Assembly (NCBI RefSeq): GCF_001182785.1
Contig: NZ_CP012102.1
Location: 1 to 64,000, forward strand
Reading direction: 5' to 3'
Length of the DNA: 64,000 bases
Origin: Bacillus thuringiensis
GTDB taxonomy: Bacteria > Bacillota > Bacilli > Bacillales > Bacillaceae_G
The position numbers and the translations under genes are program-made. The notes beneath the pieces were generated by a model. The model saw only the letters and a list, made by a program, of their open reading frames with translations. It did no database searches and was not told the DNA's origin. Below are positions 1 to 8,089 of this stretch, piece by piece. The number at the start of each line of letters is the position of its first letter. Position 1 is the first letter of the stretch.

Positions 1-75
1 AGTTGCTTTATTTTTTATAAATTCCTTATCTTCTTTTGATAACGACAGTTTTAAATCTGTTTTAATTCTTGGCAT
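1..75 (-). CDS. Truncated gene, possible small DNA-binding or relaxosome accessory protein
   Basis: Only the first 25 codons are in the window; the gene runs off the left edge. The ATG complement at 73-75 is preceded by GAAAGGA at a good distance. The start MPRIKTDLKLSLSKEDKEF looks like the strand plus first helix of ribbon-helix-helix or MobC-like proteins, but 25 residues cannot prove a family. It is divergent from the conjugation operon and lies beside three hairpins, which fits a relaxosome accessory role (inference). Confidence 0.5.
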   Translation of the reverse strand, partial: MPRIKTDLKLSLSKEDKEFIKNKAT

Positions 76-120
76 ATAAAAAATCCTTTCTTAAAAAAAA
101 TTCGAGCAAAGCGACAACAA

Positions 121-235
121 ATAAATAAGTAATTTTGTAAAATTTCTTATTTATATTTGTAATGGTCGTAGGAATCTCCTACCAAGTCAAAAACATCGTT
201 TTTGGGGTGTGTGGTCACACACCCGTAGCTTGCCT
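121..235. other. Hairpin-rich intergenic region, candidate oriT or control region
   Basis: Three inverted repeats are stacked here. One has arms ATAAATAAG/CTTATTTAT (121-153) with a nested AATTTT/AAAATT. The second is GTAGGA-ATC-TCCTAC (168-182). The third is a perfect GGGTGTGTG-GT-CACACACCC (205-224), followed by CGTAGCTTGCC. A G/C hairpin next to a short conserved single strand between a small basic-protein gene and a pcfB-like gene is typical of transfer origins. The nic assignment is inference. A bidirectional regulatory or terminator role is the alternative. Confidence 0.4.
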
Positions 236-333
236 TCTACTAAACTCTTAATATTTTCTTTCCAAAATCATATCATCATTTTCCATTATATGGTACAATG
301 TTTTAAATAATTTGTTAGGGGGGAAATACTGTA

Positions 334-945
334 ATGGTTTCAGTAGATGAACATACACAGGTAGCAATGGAGATAGTGTCACAGGGTACAAAACTATCAG
401 GAGAATTACTATTAAAAGTATTGAAGGCTTTAAATGATCTCTTATCTAGCGATGATAAGCAAAAAGATTTTATTATAAAAGATAATTCAAAAGAAGGTAA
501 GCAAAAAATAAACGACTTGATAAATAAGCATAAAGATGGCGTTGTAGCTTTAGATGAAAATATTACTAAACAACAGTTAAAAGATTATCAAAAAGAGTTT
601 AAAAAATTGGGTGTCGATTTTTCAGTAGTGAAAAATGGAAAAGATGATTATTCATTTTTCTTTGCTGGTCAACAAACAAATGTTATTGAAAAAGCATTAA
701 AAAATGTTATTGAAAAAAAAGAGCGTGCCAAAGAAAATGAAAAAGAAAAGCCTAAACAAAAGAAAGTTGATTTTTCAATGAATGGCGTTGCAAAACTTGA
801 TAAAAAATCAAAGAAGAACAAAAAGAAGTATCAAAAGATAAACAAAAGACACAATCAATTAGTCGATAGTAATTTAAAACGATGGATAAAGAATATTCAT
901 CGTTTTTTTAAATCTCATAAAGAGAGGAATGGTCATTATGGATAA
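334..945 (+). CDS. PcfB-like conjugation protein (DUF3801 family)
   Basis: The 203-residue protein begins with the block QVAMEIVSQGTKLSGELLLK, which matches PcfB/DUF3801 proteins of Gram-positive conjugative elements. In the enterococcal pCF10 system PcfB binds the coupling ATPase PcfC and helps load the relaxase-DNA complex (family knowledge). The second half is very lysine-rich, suggesting nucleic-acid contact. The ATG follows a GGGGGG-type ribosome site 9 bases upstream. The 3' end overlaps the next reading frame by 8 bases, so the genes are probably translationally coupled. Confidence 0.8.
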   Translation: MVSVDEHTQVAMEIVSQGTKLSGELLLKVLKALNDLLSSDDKQKDFIIKDNSKEGKQKINDLINKHKDGVVALDENITKQQLKDYQKEFKKLGVDFSVVKNGKDDYSFFFAGQQTNVIEKALKNVIEKKERAKENEKEKPKQKKVDFSMNGVAKLDKKSKKNKKKYQKINKRHNQLVDSNLKRWIKNIHRFFKSHKERNGHYG

Positions 946-1452
946 AGAGATAGATAAGCTTCATATAGAACATTATGTGAATTTGAAAAAAGTTTCCTTG
1001 AAAATTTCAAAGAAAAAGATAATGGAAATATAGAATTTACTTCATTTGATTTGGAAGATAAAGAAAGAAAGGTTCCTATTCAATCAATCACATATACTTC
1101 CTTTAAAGACTTATTTGAGGCACAATATAAAGATTCCTTTTTAACAAGTATTGAATCATTAGATTTGAAAGAACTAGATAATAAACTAGGAGCTGGTACA
1201 TTAGAAACTATAATAGCCAGGGATCCAATTATTCGTATTCGATATGAAGAAATAACAAAAGAACGAGACTTAGATAATGATGGAACGCCTGATCGGATAG
1301 ATATAGACGACACAAGAAATTCTGTTCAAACTGTTGGAGATTTAGATAAAGTAAAAAATTCAACCAATAAAGAAACAGAAGAGGATAATGAAGAGAAAAA
1401 AGAGAAGAAAGAGAAGAAAACAAAACGTAAAAGTCATGATATGGAACTATAA
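938..1452 (+). pseudogene. Frameshifted (or programmed -1 shifted) conjugation-region protein
   Basis: Translation from ATG 938 runs MDKEIDKLHIEHYV and stops at 1033. The rest of an apparently single protein continues in the -1 frame from about 982 to 1452. The frames can be joined at the A6 run at 985-990 (TTG AAA AAA GTT). The downstream part contains RDLDNDGTPDRIDIDDTRN, an acidic DxDxDG-type motif found in accessory proteins of Gram-positive conjugative elements, and a Lys/Glu-rich tail. Possible causes are a one-base loss in a homopolymer (mutation or sequencing error) or programmed -1 slippage. Without a shift the only start for the second part is TTG at 1051, which lacks a clear ribosome site. 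Confidence 0.55.
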
Positions 1453-1466
1453 AGGAGCGAATATCT

Positions 1467-1616
1467 ATGGGTATTCTAAAGTTTATTATTAGGACAATTA
1501 TAAAGCTATTAATATTTACGATTACAATTTCGTTCGCAATTATCAAGTTTGTGATTTTTTTTACTCTAATATTTTTAACACTCGGAGCTTTTGCATCAAG
1601 AACTCAAAAATATTAA
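1467..1616 (+). CDS. Small membrane protein, 49 aa
   Basis: A short gene begins at ATG 1467 with AAAGGAG 9 bases upstream and lies 14 bases after the preceding frame. It encodes an almost wholly hydrophobic peptide (MGILKFIIRTIIKLLIFTI start) with one or two membrane helices and a short polar end (SRTQKY). It is the last gene before a terminator at 1734, so it closes this small operon. No family is recognised. Confidence 0.55.
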   Translation: MGILKFIIRTIIKLLIFTITISFAIIKFVIFFTLIFLTLGAFASRTQKY

Positions 1617-1733
1617 TTATCAACTCCCTGTATTCATTCTAATAACAGCCTTCACATATAAAGCCAAAAAACAAACTACTACTACTTTAATCAATCTAAA
1701 AAAATTCACTTTGGTTTAAAGCAGCTTAAAACC

Positions 1734-1765
1734 GCCTATCGGTTTATTTGGTAGGCGATTTTTGT
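1734..1765 (+). terminator. Rho-independent terminator
   Basis: CGCCTA (1734-1739) pairs with TAGGCG (1752-1757), followed by ATTTTTG and more T. It ends the pcfB-like operon. The rest of 1617-2013 shows no convincing coding capacity. Confidence 0.65.
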
Positions 1766-2013
1766 ATTTTTATAACACTTATTAAATATATGCCTTCTTA
1801 AAGATCTCTTTTCCTTTCTTTTGGGATACTAGCAGTCTGTTTATATTTTTTATAATTATGTTTTATTTTTTTGGAAATTAAGGGAATTATCAACAGGGTG
1901 AAAATCAAAAACCATTATTCCGCTCTAATAATTCCGAAAAATCCAATTATTTTATCAATTTAATACAATAAGGGCATTATTCCTTTTGATTAAACCGTTT
2001 TAAAATTATACAA

Positions 2014-2048
2014 TGTCAATATAATGAAAAAAATTCATTATATTGACA
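2014..2048. promoter_or_regulatory. 13-bp inverted repeat overlapping a candidate -10 box
   Basis: TGTCAATATAATG (2014-2026) is repeated perfectly in inverted orientation at 2036-2048, with a 9-base A/T centre. The left arm contains TATAAT (2020-2025). It lies about 70 bases upstream of the hydrolase-kinase-regulator operon. An operator for that operon is the simplest reading (inference), perhaps for the encoded response regulator. Confidence 0.5.
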
Positions 2049-2118
2049 CATTATAGAGAAAATAGAATTTTAGATTAGGTGAAGTGTCGTACTTCATAAC
2101 AAACTGGAGGGTTACATT

Positions 2119-3093
2119 TTGTTTCTTTCAAAAGCAATAGACCTATGTGCTTTATATGATCTGCATAGGAAACGCAGTCAAAAATTCCAATATTCCTCTA
2201 TTTCTAATAAATATATAGGAATAGATAACATCGAAGAGTTTTATAAAACTAGTCCAGTTGATATTCAATTTAATATGGGTGCATGGGATAACCCAAATTA
2301 CAAAACGGGTAAATTTGAATACGAAAGTTCAATCAAATCCGGTATTCCATGTAATGATACAGTAACAGGTGAAGCCTTTATAAATAAGAATGAATATTCA
2401 CCAAATGTGATACTTGTGCATGGTTGGAGAATGGATTCTACAAATAAACTTAAAAACATATTTCAACAGAAAATGGTGGATTTAGGCTGGAATATGTATT
2501 ATTTTTCAATGCCTTATCATTTTGATAGAGAACCAGAGGCTTCTTTGTATAGTGGTGAATACATGATAAGTGCTAATGTGGAACGAACAGTTGAAGCATC
2601 TCAACAAGCGGTAGCTGACTTACGTGCGCTAATACATTGGATTAAAGAAAATAAAAAAGGTCCAGTCATACTGATTGGTATTAGTTTAGGTGGCTTTATT
2701 ACAAATTTAACAACTTTAGTTGAACCACAAATAGATGTATTAGTTTCTATTTTCTACGCTAATCGCCTTTCTTACTCCATATGGAAAACCAATCCTGGAA
2801 AATATATAAAAAAAGACTTACAGGAGCATGGTGTTACATATGAAGATTTAATAAATCATTGGAAAATTACTGACCCGAGTCAATCTGTTCCAGTAATGAA
2901 TAAAGATAACATTCTATTAATCTCTGCAAAAAACGACCAGTATGTTCATATTGAGGATACAGATTACTTATGGGAAGCGTGGAAGAAGCCAACAAGATAT
3001 GTATACAACGGTGGCCACGCAGGAATTGTTTTAAATCGCAATAAAATTGCTACTGACACTATCCAGTTCATCCGAAAACGGATAGAAAGCTAA
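2119..3093 (+). CDS. Alpha/beta-hydrolase linked to a two-component system
   Basis: The 324-residue protein has the marks of a serine alpha/beta hydrolase. These are an HG pair after a beta strand (ILVHGW, residues 98-103), the nucleophile elbow GISLGG with Ser189, an acidic residue in SAKNDQ (Asp273) and a terminal His300 in NGGHAG. There is no signal peptide, so it is probably cytoplasmic; the substrate is unknown. The start is TTG at 2119, preceded by CTGGAGGG at good spacing. The kinase gene follows after 6 bases. Because it is co-transcribed with a sensor kinase and a regulator it may make or degrade a signal, which is inference. Confidence 0.75.
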   Translation: MFLSKAIDLCALYDLHRKRSQKFQYSSISNKYIGIDNIEEFYKTSPVDIQFNMGAWDNPNYKTGKFEYESSIKSGIPCNDTVTGEAFINKNEYSPNVILVHGWRMDSTNKLKNIFQQKMVDLGWNMYYFSMPYHFDREPEASLYSGEYMISANVERTVEASQQAVADLRALIHWIKENKKGPVILIGISLGGFITNLTTLVEPQIDVLVSIFYANRLSYSIWKTNPGKYIKKDLQEHGVTYEDLINHWKITDPSQSVPVMNKDNILLISAKNDQYVHIEDTDYLWEAWKKPTRYVYNGGHAGIVLNRNKIATDTIQFIRKRIES

Positions 3094-3099
3094 TTTGTA

Positions 3100-4431
3100 A
3101 TGATTGTCCTTGTATTTTTGTTGTGGATGATCGCCGCGATTTTGTTTTTTACGAATCCCAAAAATGAAACCACTAGATGGGGAAGCGCAATAGCTATCTT
3201 TGGAGGATTGGGTGGTTTAGGTGTAATGCTGGGTGATATTCCGAACCGCTCCGAATGGATTTTATGGGCGGATAGCATATCAACCTCATTAAGTCACTAC
3301 ATGACACCATATGCGATGTGGATTTTTGGTCTCTCTTTTGCAGAAGTTTTGAAAACAAAAAAACAAAAGATCTTCTGGAAAATTGTATTTCTAATACCGA
3401 TTGTAATTATGTATCAATATGATACATTGTATCCAGTATTTAAAGCACATTATGTTGCACTTTGTCTTTGGGTAGTACCTTATGTAATTGGTATGGACAT
3501 CCTCTTAATTTGGGCTACATGGCGTGAGAATAGACCAGCGATAAAGAAACACAAAATGTTTACTTGCCTGGTTATTGTACCAATGTCAACGTTTGCTTTA
3601 TTCACAAATATAGTACTAGAAGCTATGGGAATAAAAGGTGTATGGCTGTATAATCCAATAGGAATAGCGCTTCAATTTGCTTTTTTTGCTTATTTCATAA
3701 TTAAATATGGATTTTTAGATGTTCAAATTGTATTTGAACGACAGCAAAGGGATACTACTATGCAGGCTGTCAGAAGCGGTTCAGCGTTATTTAATCATAC
3801 AATGAAGAACGAAGCTTCAAAGTTGGATATTTTAATTCATGAGCTTAAAGACTCTATAGGTGACGACCCTAATTCTTCAGAAAATATTGATATGGCTTTA
3901 GCATCTACTAAGCATTTGTTAGACGTATCGACACGGATACAAAGCAAATTAGATATTATGCAGTTAAAGGAAACGGATTTCTTACTAAGTGAATGTATGG
4001 AATCTGCGATTTCTTTAGCACAGCCGTATATTGGTAAAGAAGTGCATATAACCAAGCAGTATGAAGTGGATATGCTTATACACGGAGACTTTGTCCATCT
4101 ACAAGAAACATTCTTAAATATTATAAAGAATGCAACTGAAGCTATGAACAAAAAAGGGCATATTTTAATAAAAATATATAAAACTAGAAGAAAAATTTAT
4201 ATAGATATAAAAGATGATGGAATGGGGATAAAGAAAAGAGATCAGTCTCTTGTATTAAATCCTTTCTATTCAACTAAAGGGCATAAAGGGAATTATGGAT
4301 TAGGGCTAACATACTGTTATAATGTCGTTCAACAGCATAATGGCGATATTTCAATAAAAAGTAAAGAAAATCAGGGTACTACAATGACTATTTGGTTGCC
4401 AAGTAAACGAATTGTAGAAGCTGCTGATTAG
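3100..4431 (+). CDS. Membrane sensor histidine kinase
   Basis: The 443-residue protein has about seven hydrophobic segments in its first 210 residues with no large extracellular loop, suggesting it senses a membrane-borne or small ligand. It then carries a cytoplasmic kinase core. The likely phosphorylated histidine is His233 in FNHTMKNE. The ATP-binding domain shows the N box NIIKNATEAM (Asn344), the G1 box DDGMGIK (373-378) and a GLGL motif (about 401). It starts 6 bases after the hydrolase stop with only a weak ribosome site, so translational coupling is likely. Its partner is the regulator at 4467. Confidence 0.85.
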   Translation: MIVLVFLLWMIAAILFFTNPKNETTRWGSAIAIFGGLGGLGVMLGDIPNRSEWILWADSISTSLSHYMTPYAMWIFGLSFAEVLKTKKQKIFWKIVFLIPIVIMYQYDTLYPVFKAHYVALCLWVVPYVIGMDILLIWATWRENRPAIKKHKMFTCLVIVPMSTFALFTNIVLEAMGIKGVWLYNPIGIALQFAFFAYFIIKYGFLDVQIVFERQQRDTTMQAVRSGSALFNHTMKNEASKLDILIHELKDSIGDDPNSSENIDMALASTKHLLDVSTRIQSKLDIMQLKETDFLLSECMESAISLAQPYIGKEVHITKQYEVDMLIHGDFVHLQETFLNIIKNATEAMNKKGHILIKIYKTRRKIYIDIKDDGMGIKKRDQSLVLNPFYSTKGHKGNYGLGLTYCYNVVQQHNGDISIKSKENQGTTMTIWLPSKRIVEAAD

Positions 4432-4466
4432 TAATTTATTCTTATATTGATGGGAGATTAAGCGTT

Positions 4467-5045
4467 ATGCAACAAATTAGGGTAATGTTGGTAGAAGATG
4501 ATACAGTCTGGATGAAGTGTTTAAAAAATTATATAGAAAAAGAAGAAGATATATTGATTGTAAGGCAAGCTTACACGGAGGAAGAAGCTCTACAAGGAAA
4601 TATAGAAGAAATTGATATAATTTTATTAGATATTACATTGTCACCAGAAGATAGTCATTTAAATGGGCTAGAGGTAGCAAAAAAGTTAACTGCAAAAGGT
4701 TTTAATAAGATAATTATGTCAACATCTTGGGATGAAAAAGAAATTATTTTAGAGGCTTTTGATAATGGAGCCATTAACTATGTAACCAAGCAGTCTTATA
4801 AAGATATTCCCAAAGTGATTAGAGAAGCATTTTATGATAAAAATTGCCTTCATTCAGATGTGTCGGCCGTACTAGTAGATGCATTGAAAATCGAAAGAAA
4901 AGCCAGAGTATTAACACCGTCAGAGCGTGAAGTCTTTTATTTGAAAGAAAGCGGACTTAGTAAAACTGAAATTGCAAAAAAATTGTTCAAATCCGCTGAA
5001 ACGATCAAAAAGCAACTGCAAAAGATATATAGCAAAATAAAATAA
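4467..5045 (+). CDS. NarL/LuxR-type response regulator
   Basis: The 192-residue protein has a receiver domain with acidic pocket E10/D11/D12, phospho-acceptor Asp55 in LLDITLS and the conserved Lys in NYVTKQS. A C-terminal LuxR-type helix-turn-helix follows (LTPSEREVFYLKESGLS, then TEIAKKLFKSAETIKKQL). GGGAG precedes the ATG. It is the output of the kinase at 3100. The inverted repeat at 2014-2048 is a candidate binding site. Its targets are unknown; the neighbouring conjugation genes are one possibility. Confidence 0.85.
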   Translation: MQQIRVMLVEDDTVWMKCLKNYIEKEEDILIVRQAYTEEEALQGNIEEIDIILLDITLSPEDSHLNGLEVAKKLTAKGFNKIIMSTSWDEKEIILEAFDNGAINYVTKQSYKDIPKVIREAFYDKNCLHSDVSAVLVDALKIERKARVLTPSEREVFYLKESGLSKTEIAKKLFKSAETIKKQLQKIYSKIK

Positions 5046-5074
5046 AGGGCGCATTTCGTCCTTTATTTTATTTT
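5041..5074 (+). terminator. Terminator after the response regulator
   Basis: AATAAAGG-GCG pairs with CGT-CCTTTATT around CATTT and is followed by TTATTTTGC. The stop codon of the regulator lies inside the left arm. A second GC-rich hairpin, GAGGAGGGG/CCCCTTCTC (5122-5149), follows but lacks a T run. Confidence 0.6.
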
Positions 5075-5243
5075 GCTATTTTTTGTCATAAATAATAATT
5101 CTACCATGAAAATGGTCACGTGAGGAGGGGTATTTTTTTGCCCCTTCTCTAAATCAGGAAAGAATTGTAAGATAAGAAAGAATTTTTAAAACTATCTGTA
5201 AACAGATAAAGTAAATATATATAGCAAGAAATGATTCGAGGAG

Positions 5244-5453
5244 GTGGCCATTATTTATAAAATAAAGCTTTTCAGAGAAAGTAGAGGATGGAGTCAGTCA
5301 AAACTCTCAAGGAGATCAGGTGTCCCTCAATCTACAATTTCAGAAATAGAAAATGGCATCAGAAGAAATCCAACTTTTAAAACCTTAGAAAAATTAGCTA
5401 AAGCATTAGGGATTACTATCGAACATCTTGTTGTGACTAATGAAAATTCTTAA
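5244..5453 (+). CDS. Small Cro/CI-type (XRE) regulator with odd start
   Basis: A 65-69 residue helix-turn-helix protein: KLFRESRGWSQSKLSRRSGV, then PQSTISEIENGIRRNPTFKT, and a short tail. The only canonical start in frame is GTG 5244, but that codon lies inside the ribosome site AGGAGGTG (5239-5246). The best-spaced codons are ATT at 5250 or 5253, so a non-standard start is possible. It lies between a two-component operon and a second regulator pair. The role is probably transcriptional control of the conjugation operon (inference). Confidence 0.7.
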   Translation: MAIIYKIKLFRESRGWSQSKLSRRSGVPQSTISEIENGIRRNPTFKTLEKLAKALGITIEHLVVTNENS

Positions 5454-5481
5454 ACAGTATGTTATAAGGGGCTGAAGAGTT

Positions 5482-5631
5482 ATGTATCAATCGTTAGATC
5501 AAGCCGGGCTGAGGAATGCAGAAATAAAACTTTTAGAAAAAGTGTTAAGTAGCCAAGAAAATCCTGTGGAATTTTACTATGAAATCTTAAGTGTGTTAAA
5601 TCAAATTGAACGTGAAAATCAAAATAAATGA
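5482..5631 (+). CDS. Small hypothetical protein, 49 aa
   Basis: ATG 5482 is preceded by AAGGGG-CTGAAGAG. The product (MYQSLDQAGLRNAEIKLLEK start) is polar and mostly helical, with no cysteine and no membrane segment. It follows the XRE gene by 28 bases and ends just before a bidirectional terminator, so it is probably co-transcribed with that regulator. Short all-helical products beside XRE genes are often regulator partners, but no family is recognised. Confidence 0.5.
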   Translation: MYQSLDQAGLRNAEIKLLEKVLSSQENPVEFYYEILSVLNQIERENQNK

Positions 5632-5633
5632 GA

Positions 5634-5665
5634 AAGAGCATCTTAAAATAAAGACGCTCTTTTCT
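5634..5665. terminator. Bidirectional terminator between convergent genes
   Basis: AAGAGC-A-TCTT pairs with AAGA-C-GCTCTT across AAAATA, followed by TTCTTTTCC. It separates the rightward 49-aa gene from the leftward repressor gene. Confidence 0.6.
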
Positions 5666-5682
5666 TTTCCATGATAGGTAGT

Positions 5683-6078
5683 TTACTTATTATTTTCATC
5701 TTTGTTAATCTCTTTATTTTGTAATTCAGCATGTTCAAATTTATTTTTGAAATCCAAGTAACTAATATAGGAAAGGAGTTCCTCTTCGAACACTGGAATA
5801 TCCTTGCTTTTTTCGTACAATTTATGAGCCAACTGTGTAACAACTGCCTTTTTTTGCTCTTCATTGTCCAGTACTTGATGATTCAACAAATAGTCGGTAC
5901 TAACCATAAAATAGCTTGCAATTTTTTTTAGCATATCAAAGTTGGGTTCTTTTTTTCCAAGTTCCCAAGCAGATACTGCACTTCCTGTTACATCTAACTC
6001 TTTACCCAAAGCATTTAAGCTAAGCTTTTTAAGTAATCTTAAATTCCTAAGATTCTGTCCGAAGGTATTGTTTTCCAA
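5683..6078 (-). CDS. XRE-family repressor with C-terminal helical domain
   Basis: The 131-residue protein has an N-terminal helix-turn-helix (GQNLRNLRLLKKLSLNALGK, then ELDVTGSAVSAWELGKKEPN) and a charged helical C-terminal half that probably oligomerises. It is divergent from the small XRE gene at 6200, with about 120 bases between. That gap holds two CAACGTTT-type half-palindromes and a strong promoter, as in a phage-type cI/cro switch. It probably represses both promoters (inference from layout). Confidence 0.75.
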   Translation of the reverse strand: MENNTFGQNLRNLRLLKKLSLNALGKELDVTGSAVSAWELGKKEPNFDMLKKIASYFMVSTDYLLNHQVLDNEEQKKAVVTQLAHKLYEKSKDIPVFEEELLSYISYLDFKNKFEHAELQNKEINKDENNK

Positions 6079-6124
6079 TCAAATCAACCTTTCAATTAAT
6101 ATAAGTTTAAAAATAAAACAACGT

Positions 6125-6179
6125 TTAGTTTAATAGAAATCAACGTTTCGTTGACATTGGATTATTAATCCAATAAAAT
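6125..6179 (+). promoter_or_regulatory. Sigma-A promoter with embedded operators
   Basis: TTGACA (6151-6156), a 17-base spacer and TAAAAT (6174-6179) form a near-consensus promoter for the gene at 6200. The spacer itself is the palindrome TTGGATTA-T-TAATCCAA. The -35 box overlaps TCAACG-TTT-CGTTGA (about 6140-6154), and a related CAACGTTTAGTT lies about 20 bases upstream. Regulators bound here would block RNA polymerase directly. Confidence 0.7.
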
Positions 6180-6199
6180 ATACACAAGGGGGTGGTAAT

Positions 6200-6436
6200 T
6201 TGGCTAAAATACCGAATGAAAGTTCAACGATTTTAAGAACAGTTAGAGAATCCAAGGGGCTAACTGTTCAAGATGTATCTCGATTATCCAATGTTCCTGA
6301 AAACACCTTGTATGGAATCGAGGTTGGTAAAAGTGGAGTAAATGCAAATAGAGCAGAGGCCATCAGCTTGTGTCTGCAAGAACCCCTTGAAAATCTGTTT
6401 GAACCAAGTATATTTAGTGCTAAAAAAATAGAATAA
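6200..6436 (+). CDS. Small XRE-type regulator, 78 aa
   Basis: The start is TTG at 6200, preceded by AAGGGGGTGG. The protein is a single helix-turn-helix domain (TVRESKGLTVQDVSRLSNVP, then ENTLYGIEVGKSGVNANRAE) with a short tail. It is driven by the operator-rich promoter at 6151-6179 and faces the repressor at 5683. It is the first gene before the mating-channel operon, so it may set conjugation on or off (inference). Confidence 0.7.
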   Translation: MAKIPNESSTILRTVRESKGLTVQDVSRLSNVPENTLYGIEVGKSGVNANRAEAISLCLQEPLENLFEPSIFSAKKIE

Positions 6437-6572
6437 AACATATTTATTTTTTTATTTAATATGATGTACTCAATACTTTCACCCTACACTTCCTACATTA
6501 TATTGTAATAAAAAATTTCACAAATTTAATGCACGTCAATTCTAAATTTTAATAAGTAAGGGGGATATTACA

Positions 6573-7196
6573 CTGAATTTAACAAAAAAAGCTTTATTCT
6601 TAATATTATTCGTTTCAATGCTATCAGCTTGTAGTGGTCAAAATGAAAATGTTGTAAAAGAACAACAGCAGACACCCATAAAAAGTGTTAAAAAGAATGA
6701 ATCTGTAAACTTGCCAGTCAATATTTTTAAAGATAGTAAATATGAAATTGAAATGCAAAAAGTTGGATTCACTCGCAGCATTACGAATGTTGAAATGAAA
6801 GATTTTGATCAATCATCTGAACTTGATCTTCGAGATCGGTATAACGAATATGTAAGTAATAAAAATTTAAACCTCAAAAAAGATTTTAAACTACTAATCA
6901 TAAATATGAAACATGAAATACACGAAAAAGCGAGAAGTAAGTCACATGAAGGCTATTTATTAAATAAAGGTTCAGGGCTTGTAATAGGTGATAATGAAAT
7001 AGCTAGTCAGAATGAATTTTTAGCATATCAGCAAAAATATATTACTACCGACTGGAGAGCCAAAATGACTTCAGAACAAACAGGGAAAGTATTATTAGCG
7101 ATTCCAAATGAATATGCAAAAAACAAAAGTTTACAATTAAAACTTGTTCAAAAAATAGACGGTGAAAATAAACTCGTTTATATTGATTTGAACTGA
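6573..7196 (+). CDS. Lipoprotein at the head of the mating-channel operon
   Basis: The best start is CTG at 6573, about 9 bases after AAGGGGG. It restores a full lipoprotein signal: N-terminus NLTKKA, hydrophobic core LFLILFVSM, and lipobox LSAC with Cys20. Starting at the internal ATG 6618 would cut off most of this signal. The mature part is soluble and rich in Lys/Glu with no recognised domain. Position suggests an extracellular, membrane-anchored component of the transfer apparatus. It ends 17 bases before the VirB6-like gene. Confidence 0.65.
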   Translation: MNLTKKALFLILFVSMLSACSGQNENVVKEQQQTPIKSVKKNESVNLPVNIFKDSKYEIEMQKVGFTRSITNVEMKDFDQSSELDLRDRYNEYVSNKNLNLKKDFKLLIINMKHEIHEKARSKSHEGYLLNKGSGLVIGDNEIASQNEFLAYQQKYITTDWRAKMTSEQTGKVLLAIPNEYAKNKSLQLKLVQKIDGENKLVYIDLN

Positions 7197-7213
7197 ACGA
7201 GGTGAACAGATAG

Positions 7214-8089
7214 ATGATGGATGCAATTGTTGATGCTATCCTAGAAATGCTTTTTAAGATGTTCAAAGGTGGTATAGAACTCTTCCTTGGTTGGATCACC
7301 GGATTATTCCAAAAAAGCGTTGATACAGTTCAGGCAAATGTTTCAGAAACACCCACACAGTTTTCACAAACAATTGTTGATAATCTTAGGTTCATATCTG
7401 ACACCGCCATACTGCCCGTTGCGGGACTCATTTTAACGTATATATTTTGTTATGAACTATATCAATTAGTTGTTGAGAAAAATCGCGGTAGTGATTTTGA
7501 TACGGGACAATTAATGTTTTTAATCATAAAAACAAGTGCAATGATTTTATTGTTGACTAACTCTTTTGATATAACACTTGCTGTATTCGATCTTGGTAAA
7601 TGGATAACAGATCATATTCCAGCCTCGACACTAAAATTGCCTGATTCTATAAAAGATAATCTTCTTAATTCAATGAAAGAGAATGATGTCGGTGCTGCCT
7701 TATCAATGTGGGTTGTTTCAGCTATAGCTTTAATCGCATCATTTGCTATGTGTATAGTTATCTATTTAGTAGCTTGGAGTCGTATGGTTGCAATTTTGCT
7801 TTACATTTCAGTTGCTCCGATTCCCTTTGCAACATTTTTAAATCGTGATTGGATTGGAAGTATTGGGCAAGCATATGTTAAAAATTTACTGGCTCTAATG
7901 CTTCAAGGATATTTCATGCTCGTTTGTTTAATTATTTATGCTGGTTTGCTCGAAAAAGCAAGTGGTTTAATGGCTGCTGAAAAAGATGGGCTATTTGGAT
8001 TAATGTTAATGCTCGTTTCTATGGCGATTCTCGTAGTATCGCTAACACGAACACATTCACTTGCTAAATCTGTAGTGGGGGCAATTTAA
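7214..8089 (+). CDS. VirB6/TrbL-like channel membrane protein
   Basis: The 291-residue protein has about six membrane segments arranged as in the VirB6/TrbL proteins of Gram-positive mobile elements. It has an amphipathic N-terminus (ILEMLFKMFKGGIELFLGWI), a polar loop, and conserved-looking AWSRMVAILLYISVAPIPFA followed by FLNRDW. It probably forms part of the inner channel for DNA transfer. The next ATG starts directly after its stop, so the operon is tight. Confidence 0.75.
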   Translation: MMDAIVDAILEMLFKMFKGGIELFLGWITGLFQKSVDTVQANVSETPTQFSQTIVDNLRFISDTAILPVAGLILTYIFCYELYQLVVEKNRGSDFDTGQLMFLIIKTSAMILLLTNSFDITLAVFDLGKWITDHIPASTLKLPDSIKDNLLNSMKENDVGAALSMWVVSAIALIASFAMCIVIYLVAWSRMVAILLYISVAPIPFATFLNRDWIGSIGQAYVKNLLALMLQGYFMLVCLIIYAGLLEKASGLMAAEKDGLFGLMLMLVSMAILVVSLTRTHSLAKSVVGAI

